Origin: Paraspadella gotoi
Taxonomy: Eukaryota; Chaetognatha
Length of the DNA stretch: 64,000 nucleotides
NCBI GenBank assembly: GCA_051294375.1
Contig: CM119269.1
Location: forward strand, 14,829,918-14,893,917
Direction of reading: 5' to 3'
The translations under genes were made by a program, and so were the position numbers. Below are positions 10,857 through 25,297 of the stretch, in pieces; position 1 is the first letter of the stretch, and every line of letters begins with the position of its first letter. The notes beneath the pieces are model-generated. The model ran no database searches and was not told the DNA's origin. It was given only the letters and a program-made list of their open reading frames with translations.

Positions 10857-13800
10857 TGAGGGTGCTTTTTTCCCTAAACGCTGAGAATGAGGGAACTCTT
10901 TTCTCCATATCCGCATCCCCCACATCCACCCCCAAACTCCTCCACAAGGTGTGGCTCGAGGCGGCGACCCAGATCTTCTTCTCCCTCGGCCTGTCGTTCG
11001 GCGGCGTCATTGCCTACGCCTCCTATATGCCTCTTCGCAACGATTGCTTCCGCGACGCCATCGTCGTCTCCGTCACCAACTGCGCCACGTCCATCTTCGC
11101 GGGAATCGTCATCTTCTCCATTTTGGGCTTCAAGGCGCACAAGGTTGGTTGATTGATTGATTGTTTGGTATCGAATATTAATATAATTATTTAAAATCAT
11201 TGACAATGAGTAATTATTTATATATTCATTTATTAATATGAAATTTTTATTTGATTTATTGACTAATTAATTTATTTAAAATATAATTTTGATTGATTTA
11301 ATTCTTTCATTTACATGTATAAATGAAAAGATTTGGTTGATTATTAAATTGACTCAAAAAGAAAAAATAATAATTACCATAAATAATGACAATAAATTAT
11401 TTAAAACAAAAATCAAACTTAATAAATCAATTGATTGATTTCATTGTTGCATAATATTAATAATATTTCTTAAATCGACAATCGGAATCTTATTATACTT
11501 TTATTTATAAATAATAATCCGTTTTTCATTTATCCAAGGCGTTGGATCACTGCAACCACGAGCTGGAAGAGTTTTTCCAGCATCAAATGATTCCATTCGT
11601 CTTCAACGAAGAAGGAAATGTCGCCAACGCGTCGACGCTTCCACTTCCCGGCGCCACATACGTCGCGACGACGAACACGACGACGAACACGACGATGAAC
11701 ATGACGATGCCGTCGGTCATTCCGGTTCAGGTGTGGCGGAAGGGAGAGGGTGTAGTGGTGCCATGGCGGGGGGCGAAGAACGCTATGGTGGAGATGAGAT
11801 GCGCTGTGAAAAGGGCGAAGGGTTCTGTGATAGAGAGAGGAGGGGGTTTTGTGATAAGGGCGAGGAGGAAATCGAGGAAGATCGAATTCGTCGCTACGGA
11901 AACGAAATGATGACGAAGCGATTTTCCTTGGCGGTTTTTGCAATTCGCAAAAATTGTAAAGCAAAATAAGTGAGGAGTGAATAAACTCGACTGAGAGAGA
12001 ATTTTGATTTAGAGCTTGCAGGGTCCTGTCTAAAGGCAGGGGCAAGATATCTTATTTATTAAATGAATGGATAATTGATTGTACCAATTTCATATGACAA
12101 AGGTTTTGTGCTAAAACGAGATTCATTTGAAATCAATAAAAAAATGTAAATATTTAAAGTAGTCTCGATTTCCCCCCCCCCCCCCCCCTCCTCCTTAATT
12201 GTAGTTGGTCTGCGACTTGAAGACGGAGTTGAGCACGACGGCGTCGGGAACGGGTCTCGCCTTCATCGCCTTCACCGAAGCCATCTCTCAATTCGGAGCC
12301 TCAGCCCCTTTCTTCGCCGTCCTCTTTTTCCTCATGCTACTCACTTTGGGTAAGTTGGGTTTTTTTTTTGTCGAAGAGAAAGAAAAAAAACTTCTTATAT
12401 TTCATGATTAATTGTACTTCAAAATTAAATTTAATTACTTTTGAATTATAATTATTAACTATTTCTGACAAATTGGATATTATGAGAAAGAAGATTAATT
12501 TTGGAAATATCTTTACTAATTTGTTAGTTAAGTTAAATATATAATTAGTCGTTTTTCTCTTCAGGTCTGGGTTCCATGATCGGCACCATGGAAGGAGTCA
12601 TCACTTCTATGATTGACATGAATCTTTTTCCCGGAGTCAGAAAAGAATTCGTCTCAGGTGGACTCTGCGCGATCCTCTTACTCGTCGCCCACATCTTTGT
12701 TCCGGGTAAGCTTGATTGCTCCCTTGATTTATTCATTGCTTGGTTTATTCATTTGATTGTTTGCTCGCTTGATTTATTCATTGAATCATTGACCCATTAA
12801 TCGATCGAATGATTCAGAGCTGATTTATTTCTTATTTGCCTTTCTCGTTTTACTTTTTCCTGTTTTTTATTTACTTTCTTTCTTTGATTCCTTCGTTCTT
12901 TATTTTATTTTAATTAGCCAAGTCTAATACACTATACAGATAATAATAACATTTTTTTGATAAAAATATGTTTAATAATTATAATAGTCAATCGACTTTC
13001 TCTCTCAGGCAACGGGAATTACATCGTAGGATTTCTCGACACGTTTGCCTGCCCCATTCCTCTCCTAATCATCGCTTTGCTGGAGTGCATCGGAGTCTCT
13101 TACGTCTACGGAGTGAAGAAGGTGAGGCGGTGAAGTCTCTCTCTCTGTCTGTATGTCTGTCTGTCTATCTCTCTTTATATCTCTCTCAACTCAAGTGATT
13201 TATTTGGGAGCCTTTCATTTGTTAATGATATCTATGACAGCTGTCGAGATTCCTCTCTTTATCGTCAGAATAACTGAAGCATTCTTTTTTTTTCAAACTC
13301 GATTGAATTTTTATGATTTATCGGTTTACTGTTGGTTTTAAAGAATGTTTGATTGATTGACTGATTGATTGATTAAATAATTTATTGTTTGATTGACTTT
13401 TTTTTCCAACTCTCAGTTCAGCGACGACGTGGAACTGATGACGGGGCGACGCCCGTCTCTCTTCTGGCAAATTTGTTGGAAGTTCGCTTCTCCCGGAATC
13501 ATGACCACCGTGCTGCTGGCTTGCCTCGTCAAGATGTTCATGTCGCGGCCTACATACGAAATCTGGTAATAGTCGGTGGTCGAAGATATAATTATAATTA
13601 GAAATAGTTAAAAATAGTCGAAAATAGTCAAAGATACTCAAAGATAGTCAGAAATATTCAAAGCTTTCAAAAGACAGTCGAAAATGATAAGGGATAGTGA
13701 GAAATAGTCAAAGATAGTTCAAAATAACGTCAGAAATAGCCAGAGTAAAAAACAAAGACAAAGTAAAAAACAAATCCAAAGTAAAAAAAAATGCCAGGGT

Positions 13801-14334
13801 TATTGGCCTTCTGTTTTTACTACTTCTGACAGAAGTTCTGTTTGTGGGTTTGAAATTTACAAACGAAAGAAAGCAATAACAATGGCATCGAAAATCAACG
13901 AATAATTGAATTAACAGAATTTCTCTCACTGCAATTCAAGGTTTTACGGTGCGGACTCAAACGGCGTTGAACGAGCCTCTCCGCTTCCCGACGTTCCATA
14001 CCCGGCGACGTTCCTAGTTCTAGCGGCGCTCCTCGTCGCCGGCGCCGTCCTCTGGATTCCTCTGGTCGGCGTCGGTTGCCTTCGCATGAAGGAGGACAAA
14101 GTGTTGGAGGAGTTTCCGGAGGAGGAGTTGAGGAGCGAGAGGAATATTCAGGTGAGGATCATTGAGAGAGCATTCACGACAGCCAAGAAGTTGACATGAA
14201 AATTGAATTTTTTGTCTTATATTCCTTTCTATTCCAATTTTTGTTTTCAGGACCGAAAACCATCAAGGTTCGAACGAAAGTTCCTCTGGCCCGCCTCTTC
14301 GAATACGTCTGAAGCGACACCCGCCGATGTTTGA
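7162..14334 (+). CDS. SLC6 family Na+-coupled transporter, NTT4/B0AT2-like (SLC6A15/17/18 type)
   Basis: Fourteen exons join in phase to 906 residues: 7162-7573, 7733-7891, 8124-8311, 8626-8815, 9120-9582, 9712-9790, 10949-11143, 11539-11730, 12205-12349, 12565-12705, 13009-13121, 13417-13565, 13941-14151, 14251-14334. TM1 starts near residue 257 with [14 protein letters not shown], the unwound Na+/substrate segment of the family, followed by [24 protein letters not shown] and YNTIIAW mark TM3; LRGVTLPG-type sequence, [18 protein letters not shown] (TM6) and FTEAISQFG (TM8) follow. The family moves neutral amino acids or transmitters with Na+; this branch includes vesicular and plasma-membrane forms. 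The extracellular loop in exon 8 has a cluster of N-x-S/T sites (NAS, NTT, NTT, NMT). The roughly 253-residue N-terminal extension is acidic, then Pro/Ser-rich, and longer than usual. The ATG at 7162 is the first in frame. Confidence 0.93.
9932..10009. repeat. (GA)n microsatellite in SLC6 intron 6
   Basis: Nearly pure GA repeats. This is the first of three purine blocks within the 1.16 kb intron 9791-10948. Short ATTGA repeats follow at about 10034-10060. Confidence 0.9.
10141..10222. repeat. (GA)n microsatellite in SLC6 intron 6
   Basis: Second GA-rich block of the same intron, with GAA interruptions. Confidence 0.9.
10566..10860. repeat. Long purine-rich tract in SLC6 intron 6
   Basis: About 295 bp are almost entirely purine on the plus strand, with GA repeats at both ends. 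It ends about 90 bp before the exon 7 acceptor, leaving a short pyrimidine-rich stretch (10900-10947) to serve the 3' splice site. Confidence 0.85.
12018..12104 (-). repeat. Interspersed repeat R2 (copy in SLC6 intron 8)
   Basis: The minus strand reads TATGAAATTGGTACAATCAA, then TCATTTAATAAATAAGATAT, then CTTGCCCCTGCCTTTAGACA. This matches the copies at 2643 and 25115, inserted in the opposite orientation. Confidence 0.75.
12173..12190. repeat. Poly-C tract before SLC6 exon 9
   Basis: A nearly uninterrupted C run forms the polypyrimidine tract of the exon 9 acceptor (AG at 12203-12204). Length in the assembly may be inexact. Confidence 0.8.
13600..13740. repeat. Degenerate ~10-bp tandem repeat in SLC6 intron 12
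   Basis: Variants of AAATAGTCAA / AAGATAGTCA repeat about a dozen times just after exon 12. Confidence 0.7.
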
Positions 14335-14621
14335 CGTCCAACGCGTGACGCTCTGGCGGCTTAAATCTCCGTCATCCGATTTAGATTTTGAACCTCAAGA
14401 AACGCCGCGCCGCCTCGATGTTTACGTTGAGATTATTCTGCCCTTTTCGTGGTCTTTCGTGAACATTTTCAAAACGCGCAGACCAAAGCCCGATTCTTAA
14501 GAAACTTTTTATTTGAAATCGAGACTAAAAACTAAGAAGTTAAAGGCTTGGATTCCAAAGTCGAAGCCGTAAACTAAATTTAAAGAGCTGTGTGAACTAA
14601 CAATTTAACTTTTGGCACTAA

Positions 14622-14627
14622 AATAAA
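14622..14627 (+). terminator. Polyadenylation signal AATAAA (SLC6 gene)
   Basis: AATAAA lies 288 nt after the SLC6 stop codon, the first canonical hexamer downstream on the coding strand that I noted. Confidence 0.5.
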
Positions 14628-16003
14628 GTAACGATGGCAACAGCCTGGTTGCTATGTGGGTTGTCTCACGTATTGGCGTGAGGGGTTTCGGATCCTCAGT
14701 GGCGATTTGGCGACCCCTAACAATGGCGCGGTTACACCGGTACCGTAAAGCTTTGCCAACGCAGCGCGAAGTCGTAGGGAGGCACGCTTGGCTCTTAGGA
14801 TTGTTGGAAGTAAGGGTGTGTGACTATACCGCCAAATAACTTTACTTTAAAGTTTTATCTCCACATTACGAGGACATAGTTAAGAAATTATTACTGAATT
14901 CTTAAAAAAGCAATATCCTCACATACAAAGATAGAATAGTTTAATCTTGTGGGTATTGAAAACGTCATAGTTGTATAAAATTTTGTATGATACCTCCCTC
15001 ATTTTTTTAACAAATTACATTTTTAAACTATTCATTATGGACTGAATTCACATATTTAACTAGTATGATAGGATTGTTTGTGATAGATTTTTTGATACAT
15101 TTTTCTTTACTGCATTTTAAATATATTTATTTTTAAAAACGGGTAAAATAAAATAATAAGCAAATGCAAGATGCAAAACGTTTTGGTGGAGGATATTTAA
15201 AATTTAGAATCTATTTTTTTAAAAATCTCATAGAGAGAGAAAACTCTACGTTTAAATTTCAAAGGCGCACAATTTTGAACTATAAAGATTTTAACTCACG
15301 AAACTGTACGTATGTTTTATCGATACCAATTCAAATCCAATGAAGATCTGAAACTCAATGAAATAGTTTGATCTCATATTCAATGTGTTTCTATTTAAAT
15401 TTTAAGCTCATTTTATCAATTTACAGCCTTTAAATTACATATAATTTTTATTTTCACATATCATTTTATTTTTTTTGTGTGTGTGAAATGCTTCATTACG
15501 ATATTGGTCTGATTTTTTTAAGATTTATTGTTTTTGGCGTTTTTTATTAATTTGATGTGATTGATAATTTAACCCAAAAATTTGTAAGGCAATATGAATA
15601 TCTTTTAATGAAATTCTTTGTTATTGTCTAACATTTTACTCGGCTTTCAAGCTATTGTGATAAGTATTCATGAAATGCAAAATACGACACAACTCCTATG
15701 CCTTTATATCACGAGATTATTAGTCCTTATCCCAGATACGTAGATTGTTGAACAATGACACGTGTGCAACAGACAAGCTATATAATAGAGATAAAATCAA
15801 GTTGACAATTTTTTTATATTTTTAATCAATGAAGTCTGTAAACTGAATCTGTTTTATATCTTAAATTGCTTGTAAGACGTAACAGATTGTCACCTTTACT
15901 AAACTGTGATTGTTCATGATACTCTTAGAATGAAAATATATTAAAATATATTTTATTTTAAATAACAAATGTTTTTATTTTTTGATAACAATATGCAGTC
16001 TCA

Positions 16004-16066
16004 AAGAGAGAGAGAGAGATAAAAATATGCAGTCTCAGAGAGAGAGAGAGAAAGAGAGAGAGAGCC
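16004..16066. repeat. (GA)n microsatellite upstream of ACMSD
   Basis: Two GA blocks, each preceded by a copy of ATGCAGTCTCA, form a small tandem duplication with the microsatellite. Confidence 0.85.
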
Positions 16067-16211
16067 GCGTTTCCAATCTTCCAAAGTTTAGTTAATACAT
16101 TAAAAAGTTGATTGAAACTGGTTCTTTTATCGAATCTCGGTCTCCGGTCTCTTGTCAGAGGAAAACTTTTTCGCTCTTGAAAAGCAAATAATCATCCAAA
16201 TTCACCAAAAA

Positions 16212-18078
16212 ATGAGGAAGATTGATATCCACAATCACATCCTGCCTAAGGATTGGCCAAATTTAGAGGAGGTGATGTGAACATTTTTTCATGGAATGGC
16301 TATTGGCTAATTATAAACTTACTTGACAAATAAATAAATTTAGTAATTATTTATAATTGCATACTATGGTGGACTAAAATCCACCAACCGTTCATCAGCG
16401 GCCCTTGGTGCCGGAGGCAAGTCATTCGCCTCTCAACCCAAAAAGTCCGGAGTTCTAGCCCGGTGGCCGCCTAGCAGTTAAGAGGGACGGGGCGCTTAAC
16501 CCGCCTGTAACACGGTGTTACAGCGTGATCCGAAGCTCAGGGACTGCTTATATTGAACGGTTCTGTCACTATCATATAACAAACATTACTGTCTCTTTAA
16601 TACTTTACTTTTTAATCAAGCAATTTGGCTATGACGGTTTCGTCCAACTCCGTCGCGAACCCGGAGGAGAGATTCTCATGATGAAGGACGATCAGATCTT
16701 CCGAAAAATTGAACCCAACTGCATCGACGCGGAACTCAGACTTAAAGAGATGGACGACACTGGAGTCTCGATGCAGGGTGAGCTGCAATTAGAGAAAAGT
16801 CACAGCTGAGAAACAAATTTAGCTATTAGGTTCCTCAACCTTTGTTTTAGCTCTGTCCACCGTTCCGGTCATGTTCAATTATTGGGCGAAACCGGAACAT
16901 TGTCACCAATTCTCTCAATTCCTTAACGACGACTTGGCGAAGACAGCTCAACAGCATCCTGATAGGTCAATTGTGTTATCTTTTGGTATATTTAGTTGGA
17001 TAATCAACTTGCTGTACCTTTACTTGTAGATTCGTACCGCTTGGCACTCTACCGATGCAAAGCCCTGAACTTAGGTTAGTTATATAATACTTGTGAGAAA
17101 TAGTCTCCCTTCGCTATAAAATATATTTTACCTCAGCGTTCAAGAATTAAATCGATGCGTGAATCAACTCGGAATGAAGGGCGTTGAGATTGGTATGTCG
17201 CACACTTTTCAAGCATTAAGTGATTAACATTCTTTTTACCTAAAAAAGACAATTGTATTGGCGAAAAGGCACGAGCATCAACGATTGGAACTTGGACGCG
17301 CCCGAACTGAATCCTTTTTGGCACGAGGCCGAAAGACTTGGTATATTCTTATAATGATCAATACTATAAACTAAAAAATTTGGATCGAAAATCCCAATCT
17401 ATACCGTGATCCAGGAACGGCCATCTTCGTTCATCCATGGAACATGCCTTTGGGAGGGCGAGCATCAAAGTATTTTCTCCCCTGGCTGGCCGGTATGCCC
17501 TATGAGACTGCAATTGCCATTGGGAGCCTTTTGATGGGCGGGGTGTTGGAAAGGTTTCCCTCGCTGAAACTCTGCTTTGCTCACGGAGGAGGAGCTTTTC
17601 CTTACACCATAGGTTCGGGGAGAGTTTGTTTTAAAATAATATCATTTAGTCACATAAGTCAATTAGAGGATTTCGCTGTCAGGTCGGTTTAGCCACGGAT
17701 TCGAAGCCTACCCGAATTTATGCCAAACGGAAACCACTAAAAATCCCAGAGAATTTCTCGGAAAGATCTTCTTCGATTCCTTAGTGCATGATGCTGGAGC
17801 CCTTAAGTATCTCGTCAGCGTCGCCGGAGAGGACAAGGTTTTAACGGGAGAGCACGTTACATTATAATGATCAAAACTGGAGTTGCCGTTTAGAAAGAGA
17901 TATTATAATAATTTATATGACTATTATAATTTCACAGATTTTGTTCGGAACGGATTACCCTTTCCTACTTGGTGATTTGAAAGGAGGACGCTGGCTGGAA
18001 GAGAGCCAAGAGTTTTCTCAATGTCTTAAAGAAAAAATTTTCTCAAAGAACATATCCGCTTTTCTGGGAATAGAATGA
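16212..18078 (+). CDS. ACMSD: 2-amino-3-carboxymuconate-6-semialdehyde decarboxylase (ACMSD)
   Basis: Nine exons join in phase to 332 residues (human enzyme 336): 16212-16271, 16621-16777, 16851-16965, 17030-17074, 17137-17192, 17269-17340, 17415-17612, 17683-17837, 17938-18078. The enzyme is a cytosolic zinc amidohydrolase-fold decarboxylase. It diverts the kynurenine intermediate ACMS to 2-aminomuconate semialdehyde, away from quinolinate and NAD. Visible metal and active-site motifs: IDIHNHILP at the N-terminus (the HxH zinc ligands), FVHPWNMP (His ligand), FAHGGGAFPYTIGR (catalytic His) and LFGTDYPFLLGDL (Asp ligand). The substrate-loop residues FVQLRR are also present. Exon 6 uses the acceptor after GCGAAAAG (AG 17267-17268), because the upstream AAAAAAG acceptor leads to a stop. 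A SINE copy sits in intron 1. Every key motif is intact, so a functional gene is likely. Confidence 0.96.
16366..16600 (+). mobile_element. SINE-like element (copy 2, ACMSD intron 1)
   Basis: This matches the 2890-3120 element on the opposite strand. It contains CATTCGCCTCTCAACCCAAA, then GTTCTAGCCCGGTGG, then the shared tail ending GAAGCTCAGGGACTGC. It carries an extra roughly 17-bp piece (GGCCCTTGGTGCCGGAG) absent from copy 1, and it ends about 20 bp before the exon 2 acceptor. Confidence 0.72.
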
Positions 18079-18171
18079 AATTAATTTCTCCAAGTAAAAC
18101 TTTTAAATCTCTGTTAATGACATAATTTAGACTCGTTTTGATTTCTATCTAGGATGTTAAAAATTTAAAAT

Positions 18172-18177
18172 AATAAA
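18172..18177 (+). terminator. Polyadenylation signal AATAAA (ACMSD)
   Basis: AATAAA lies about 94 nt after the ACMSD stop, a normal distance for a short 3' UTR. Confidence 0.55.
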
Positions 18178-18564
18178 ACATGCTCTACAAATCTTTTTTA
18201 ACGATCGAAGTAGCTGAATGTACAATATATACAATAGGAATATGTTTTCGTCAATTGACAGCTTTGAAATTTAACATTGTAAGTTCTAACATCTGACAGT
18301 TTTTTCTGTCTTTCAAGTAAACGCAGCCTTTGGCTTCCTGCAGACACAGATTTCTGCAGATGCTGCAGCAGGCCAGTGTCGTTGGCAGCTGCAGCATCCT
18401 GACTCGCTCTTCCTCTTTGTTTCTCTTCCTCACCACATTCAGCCAAGCCTTCTTCCTCTTCCTCTTATTAGAATATCGCGTGGTTTTATTCAGTGACTGA
18501 CAAAAGACTCAGGAAATTTTCTCTCTTTTCTGTCTTTCTCGCTTCTCCTTTTCCACCATTTTGA

Positions 18565-21534
<2,970 letters not shown>

Positions 21535-23672
21535 TTTGAGTAAAATTGCGTTTCCTGTTTTAAAAAAAGTCTGTATGAAATTTTTTTTATTCTATTCTTT
21601 TCGAATTTTTATATATTTTTATCTGTTCCTTTCAAGGAATGAAGTTTCAAATTGTTTTTTTTAGCATTGATTTTTTTTATTTTGACGTTAGCTCTTCTCA
21701 ATTATGTTGTTGTAATTATGTATTTATCGTAGATACTACCCATTATCGTGAATTACATTTACCGGGACTATAACTTGTCAATTTAATGTATATTGTTCAA
21801 TGTTCAATATGAATACGCGATGACATTAGTACAATCAGTACACCTGTTTTAAATAGCCAGTCAGTCATAGCTAGTTAACATAAATTTATAAAACAATTAC
21901 ATCATTCATCGTCGATGCTATAATAATAATAATTGATAATCGGTTTTGACATCTGAATGTTGAAGACGAAAGTTCTGAGATCACTGCGTATCAAACGTGT
22001 TAACAGTAAGGCTAAGAGTATAGATTATTTTTCTTGAGCAATTGTGATGTCAAATGTTGAGGCACATCGATCCATGTCTTGGAAATCTTAAAAACAATAA
22101 TAATCAGTGTCTGTGCAAACTCAGACAAGATAGATACATTACTTACGTCTTATATACAATGAATGAAAACTGCTGATAAACATCGGCGTTAACTCATTTT
22201 ATACAAACCAAATTCATCTATTAACAACTTCGCAAATTAACTATGGTTAAGCGATGCTAAATATATTTCTCAATTAAAAATAGTATGCGTTTTCCTCATG
22301 AAACTATGTTAAACACCAACATTATCTATTAACAAAGCATCTGAGAGATTCTTTACAACCTCGAAAATCGTTAAGAAAAACAGCTTTATCGGCGTGAGAC
22401 ATTTTCGCTGAATTTCCATCTAGCCCCCCCCCTCTTGCGCCTTGGATCTTGGATGACGCACATAAAAGTAAAGATAATCAAGTTAAGTTTATCGAGGGTT
22501 TTTGGAATTAAATAGCACAATAAAACGTTAATTGAGGAAAGCTATGAAACCTTGTAGGCGCTGGAGGGCATTCTTATCTGGATAAAGAGACAAAGTGAAT
22601 GAGTCTTTCATTTCTCCGATGAATTACAAAGGAGTTATTATTTTGGAAATATAATGAAAGAAATCTCGTAGTTTTTAATTAATGAGTTGCCTTCCACTCA
22701 CAACCGGCATTTTTCAGCTTTATCCCATTGTCAAATTCTGATTTCTATGCGAGATGGAAGTACAATATTTTGACCCTTTCGAGCTCAATAATTTTGACCA
22801 CAATATAAATTGTTGCCATTTAAAGGCTTCATTTTTTTTACTTACGCAACGTCATCGCCAATCAAGAGTAAACTCTAAATTCTAAATTCATGATGATGAT
22901 TATAATTAAATATTTTTAATTATTTTCCCAGAAGAATCATAAGTTTCGTTTGGGCTCGGCAATTAATCGCCATGAAGCAACAATTGAATCATTAAATGTA
23001 TTTTTTTCTTTTAATTTAATTAATATTAGATAAAGTTCCCAACGAAAATCATTTAACAGAATCATTCACATGTTGTCATTATATAAAAAATAATCTCTTT
23101 TTTTTTCTGATGTGGATAATAAGATAGAATGAAAAACCAAATTTAATAAAATTTGTCATATTGAAGGGGACTTACCCAGAAACGTGATACCTAAAAAAAA
23201 AAAAAAAATATTAAAAAACAATTGTTAAAATAACTTCGTTATTCACTTGATAATAATTTGCAACTTTTTAGTACCCCATTTAATTTTTAACTAAAAAGGA
23301 AATATACATGGATAATGGATTTCTGCCGGGATGCCGCCTAGTAGAGTGAGGGTATATAGAGGGTATCTGCACTTTACAGATGCCCCCTCTATTTGGGGAC
23401 CGTTACATCTTTGATCGTCAAAATATTCGATGACGATGGCAAAAGCTCTAAATAAACTGATCACTGCATCCGAGACCGCCAACTTTTTTCTTTCTTTGGT
23501 TTTCTTTCATATTTTTTATAGTATTTTTTAGTAAATTGTCCGTAAATGCTGATTTTAACGGGAACGAAGCGCTTATCATTTTTCTAACCCGCCTCAGTCT
23601 ACTACATCATGTAGTTACGTTAATTGCCAGTTAAATATTTAAATTTGCGAACGTAATCAAAAGCTCTCAACA
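21535..23672. other. Intergenic, 2.1 kb, AT-rich
   Basis: It holds the hnRNP 3' UTR and the PKS 5' region. No exon candidate was found. A hairpin-forming inverted repeat lies at 23358-23390. Confidence 0.5.
23358..23390. repeat. Hairpin-forming inverted repeat upstream of the PKS gene
   Basis: AGAGGGTATCTG and CAGATGCCCCCTCT flank a 7-nt spacer, pairing almost completely. It lies about 280 bp before the PKS start codon. Regulatory meaning is unknown. Confidence 0.6.
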
Positions 23673-25258
23673 ATGTCGCTTCAAACTGTTTTCACCAATT
23701 TGGGCAAAGCGTCTGTCGGTTCGATTTTACGCCACCACACGACAGATTTCGCGAATGCCGTCCGACAAAAGAGCAACGGGTGCTTCGTTTTAGGTTTGGC
23801 CACGTCGAATCCCAAATGGGTTGTGACGAAAGAAATGGCGCTCGGTTTCGCGGAAGCCGTTCAAGTAAGAAACCTTAACCGTCTGATTTGCGGCCCGATC
23901 TCGAGAGCTTTACGTTCAGATATACTCAAAAAATAGCAATTGTTGAAGTTAGTTGTTGTAAAAATAATATTGTACCGTCTTCTGAGCCTAAAAACACTAT
24001 ACAGTAAGGCGTAGTAAAATTCCTAAATTTAACTTTAATTAAAATTCTAAAAGTGAGGAATGAACAACACTATACTAATGAACATTTATGTAATAAAAAA
24101 ATTTAGAATAAATTTTACAATTTACGCAGTAGGCCATATTTATACTAGTACTAAACCAATAAATGTTAAAATTTCAAAACAGTTTTTTTTAAGATTTTTT
24201 TTGCAGATTTGGATTCGTCATAAAAAGTTTATAAAAAGAAATATAACTCTTTTTGAAAAATTCCTTCATTAAGTGGGTCAAAAATTAGAAAAAACTATAT
24301 TTTAAAGTGAAAATTAACTTTTTATATATTAAATATAGTTTTTTAAATTTTTAACCCACCTAATGAAAGAATTTTTAAAAATGATTTATATTTTCTTTTA
24401 TCAACTTTTGACGAGGAATTCAAATCTGTAATCAAAATTAAGAAAAGCCTATTTTAAAATTTTTTGATTTTATAAGTATAGTATTGACTTTTAGAATCTT
24501 CGTATGTAACTTTCACTACGCCTTACTATACAGTATATAGTCAGATTGCTTTTTTATTTATGGGAAAGCTAAATTTTTATAAGAAACATATTATTAAAGT
24601 TTATAATGCAAAAGTTACGCTTGTTCAGACCACTCCTCATTTAAAGAAGATCTATGACGCGACGGGAATAGAACGACGGTGCATCGCGTTCGATCCCAGA
24701 ATCGTCGGTCAAATCGAGGTATGAGTTTGGTGGTCTGTCTGTCTGTACCCTAACTTTAAGCCATTCGGTGTATCGCGAATTATATAATATTCATAAATAT
24801 TATTTGAAATCATTTTTTTACAAAAGCATCGATGACGTATTACGTCATTGGTATTTCTAACTGTTTCTTTACTTCTTAGTTTTAAATTCCAACGAGTATT
24901 ATTCAACGAGCTATTGTTTGTCAAAATTCACAAACATTCAAGAGCATAAAACTTAACAATTTCATAAATATTTAGTTAACTCCCCAACGAAGGAGCGATT
25001 TATGGTGGGAATCCGCGAAGGAGTTGACGACGGCGGCCATCTTGGAAGCGATGACGAAGGCCGGTGTCGAAAAGCATCAAGTGAGAAAAACTTTAGGTCG
25101 AGAATTAGTGTTTCTATGAAATTGGTACAAACAATATAAAAATTATCCATTCATTTAATAAATAAGCTATCTTGCCCCTGACTTTGGACAGGCTTTGATG
25201 GTTTAAGGTCTCCATCACTATCATTATCACTATATTATTATCATTATTATTATTATTA

Positions 25259-25297
<39 letters not shown>

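Larger units (their letters stand above)
14335..16211. other. Intergenic: SLC6 3' UTR, possible small repeat, ACMSD promoter region
   Basis: A polyadenylation signal lies at 14622. A GC-richer island at about 14636-14845 stands out from the AT-rich surroundings and is bounded by weakly inverted AAAnTAAAGTnA sequences, so it may be an old non-autonomous insertion. The remainder (14860-16000) is AT-rich with no exon recognised. GA repeats at 16004-16066 precede the ACMSD start. Confidence 0.45.

Noticed and set aside
18251-18436. Small minus-strand frame with a Cys pattern (CCSICRNLC) between ACMSD and the hnRNP gene
   Set aside because: The Cys spacing suggests a zinc-binding or secreted peptide, but there is no signal peptide, no second exon and no conservation evidence. 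Two overlapping frames are equally open.
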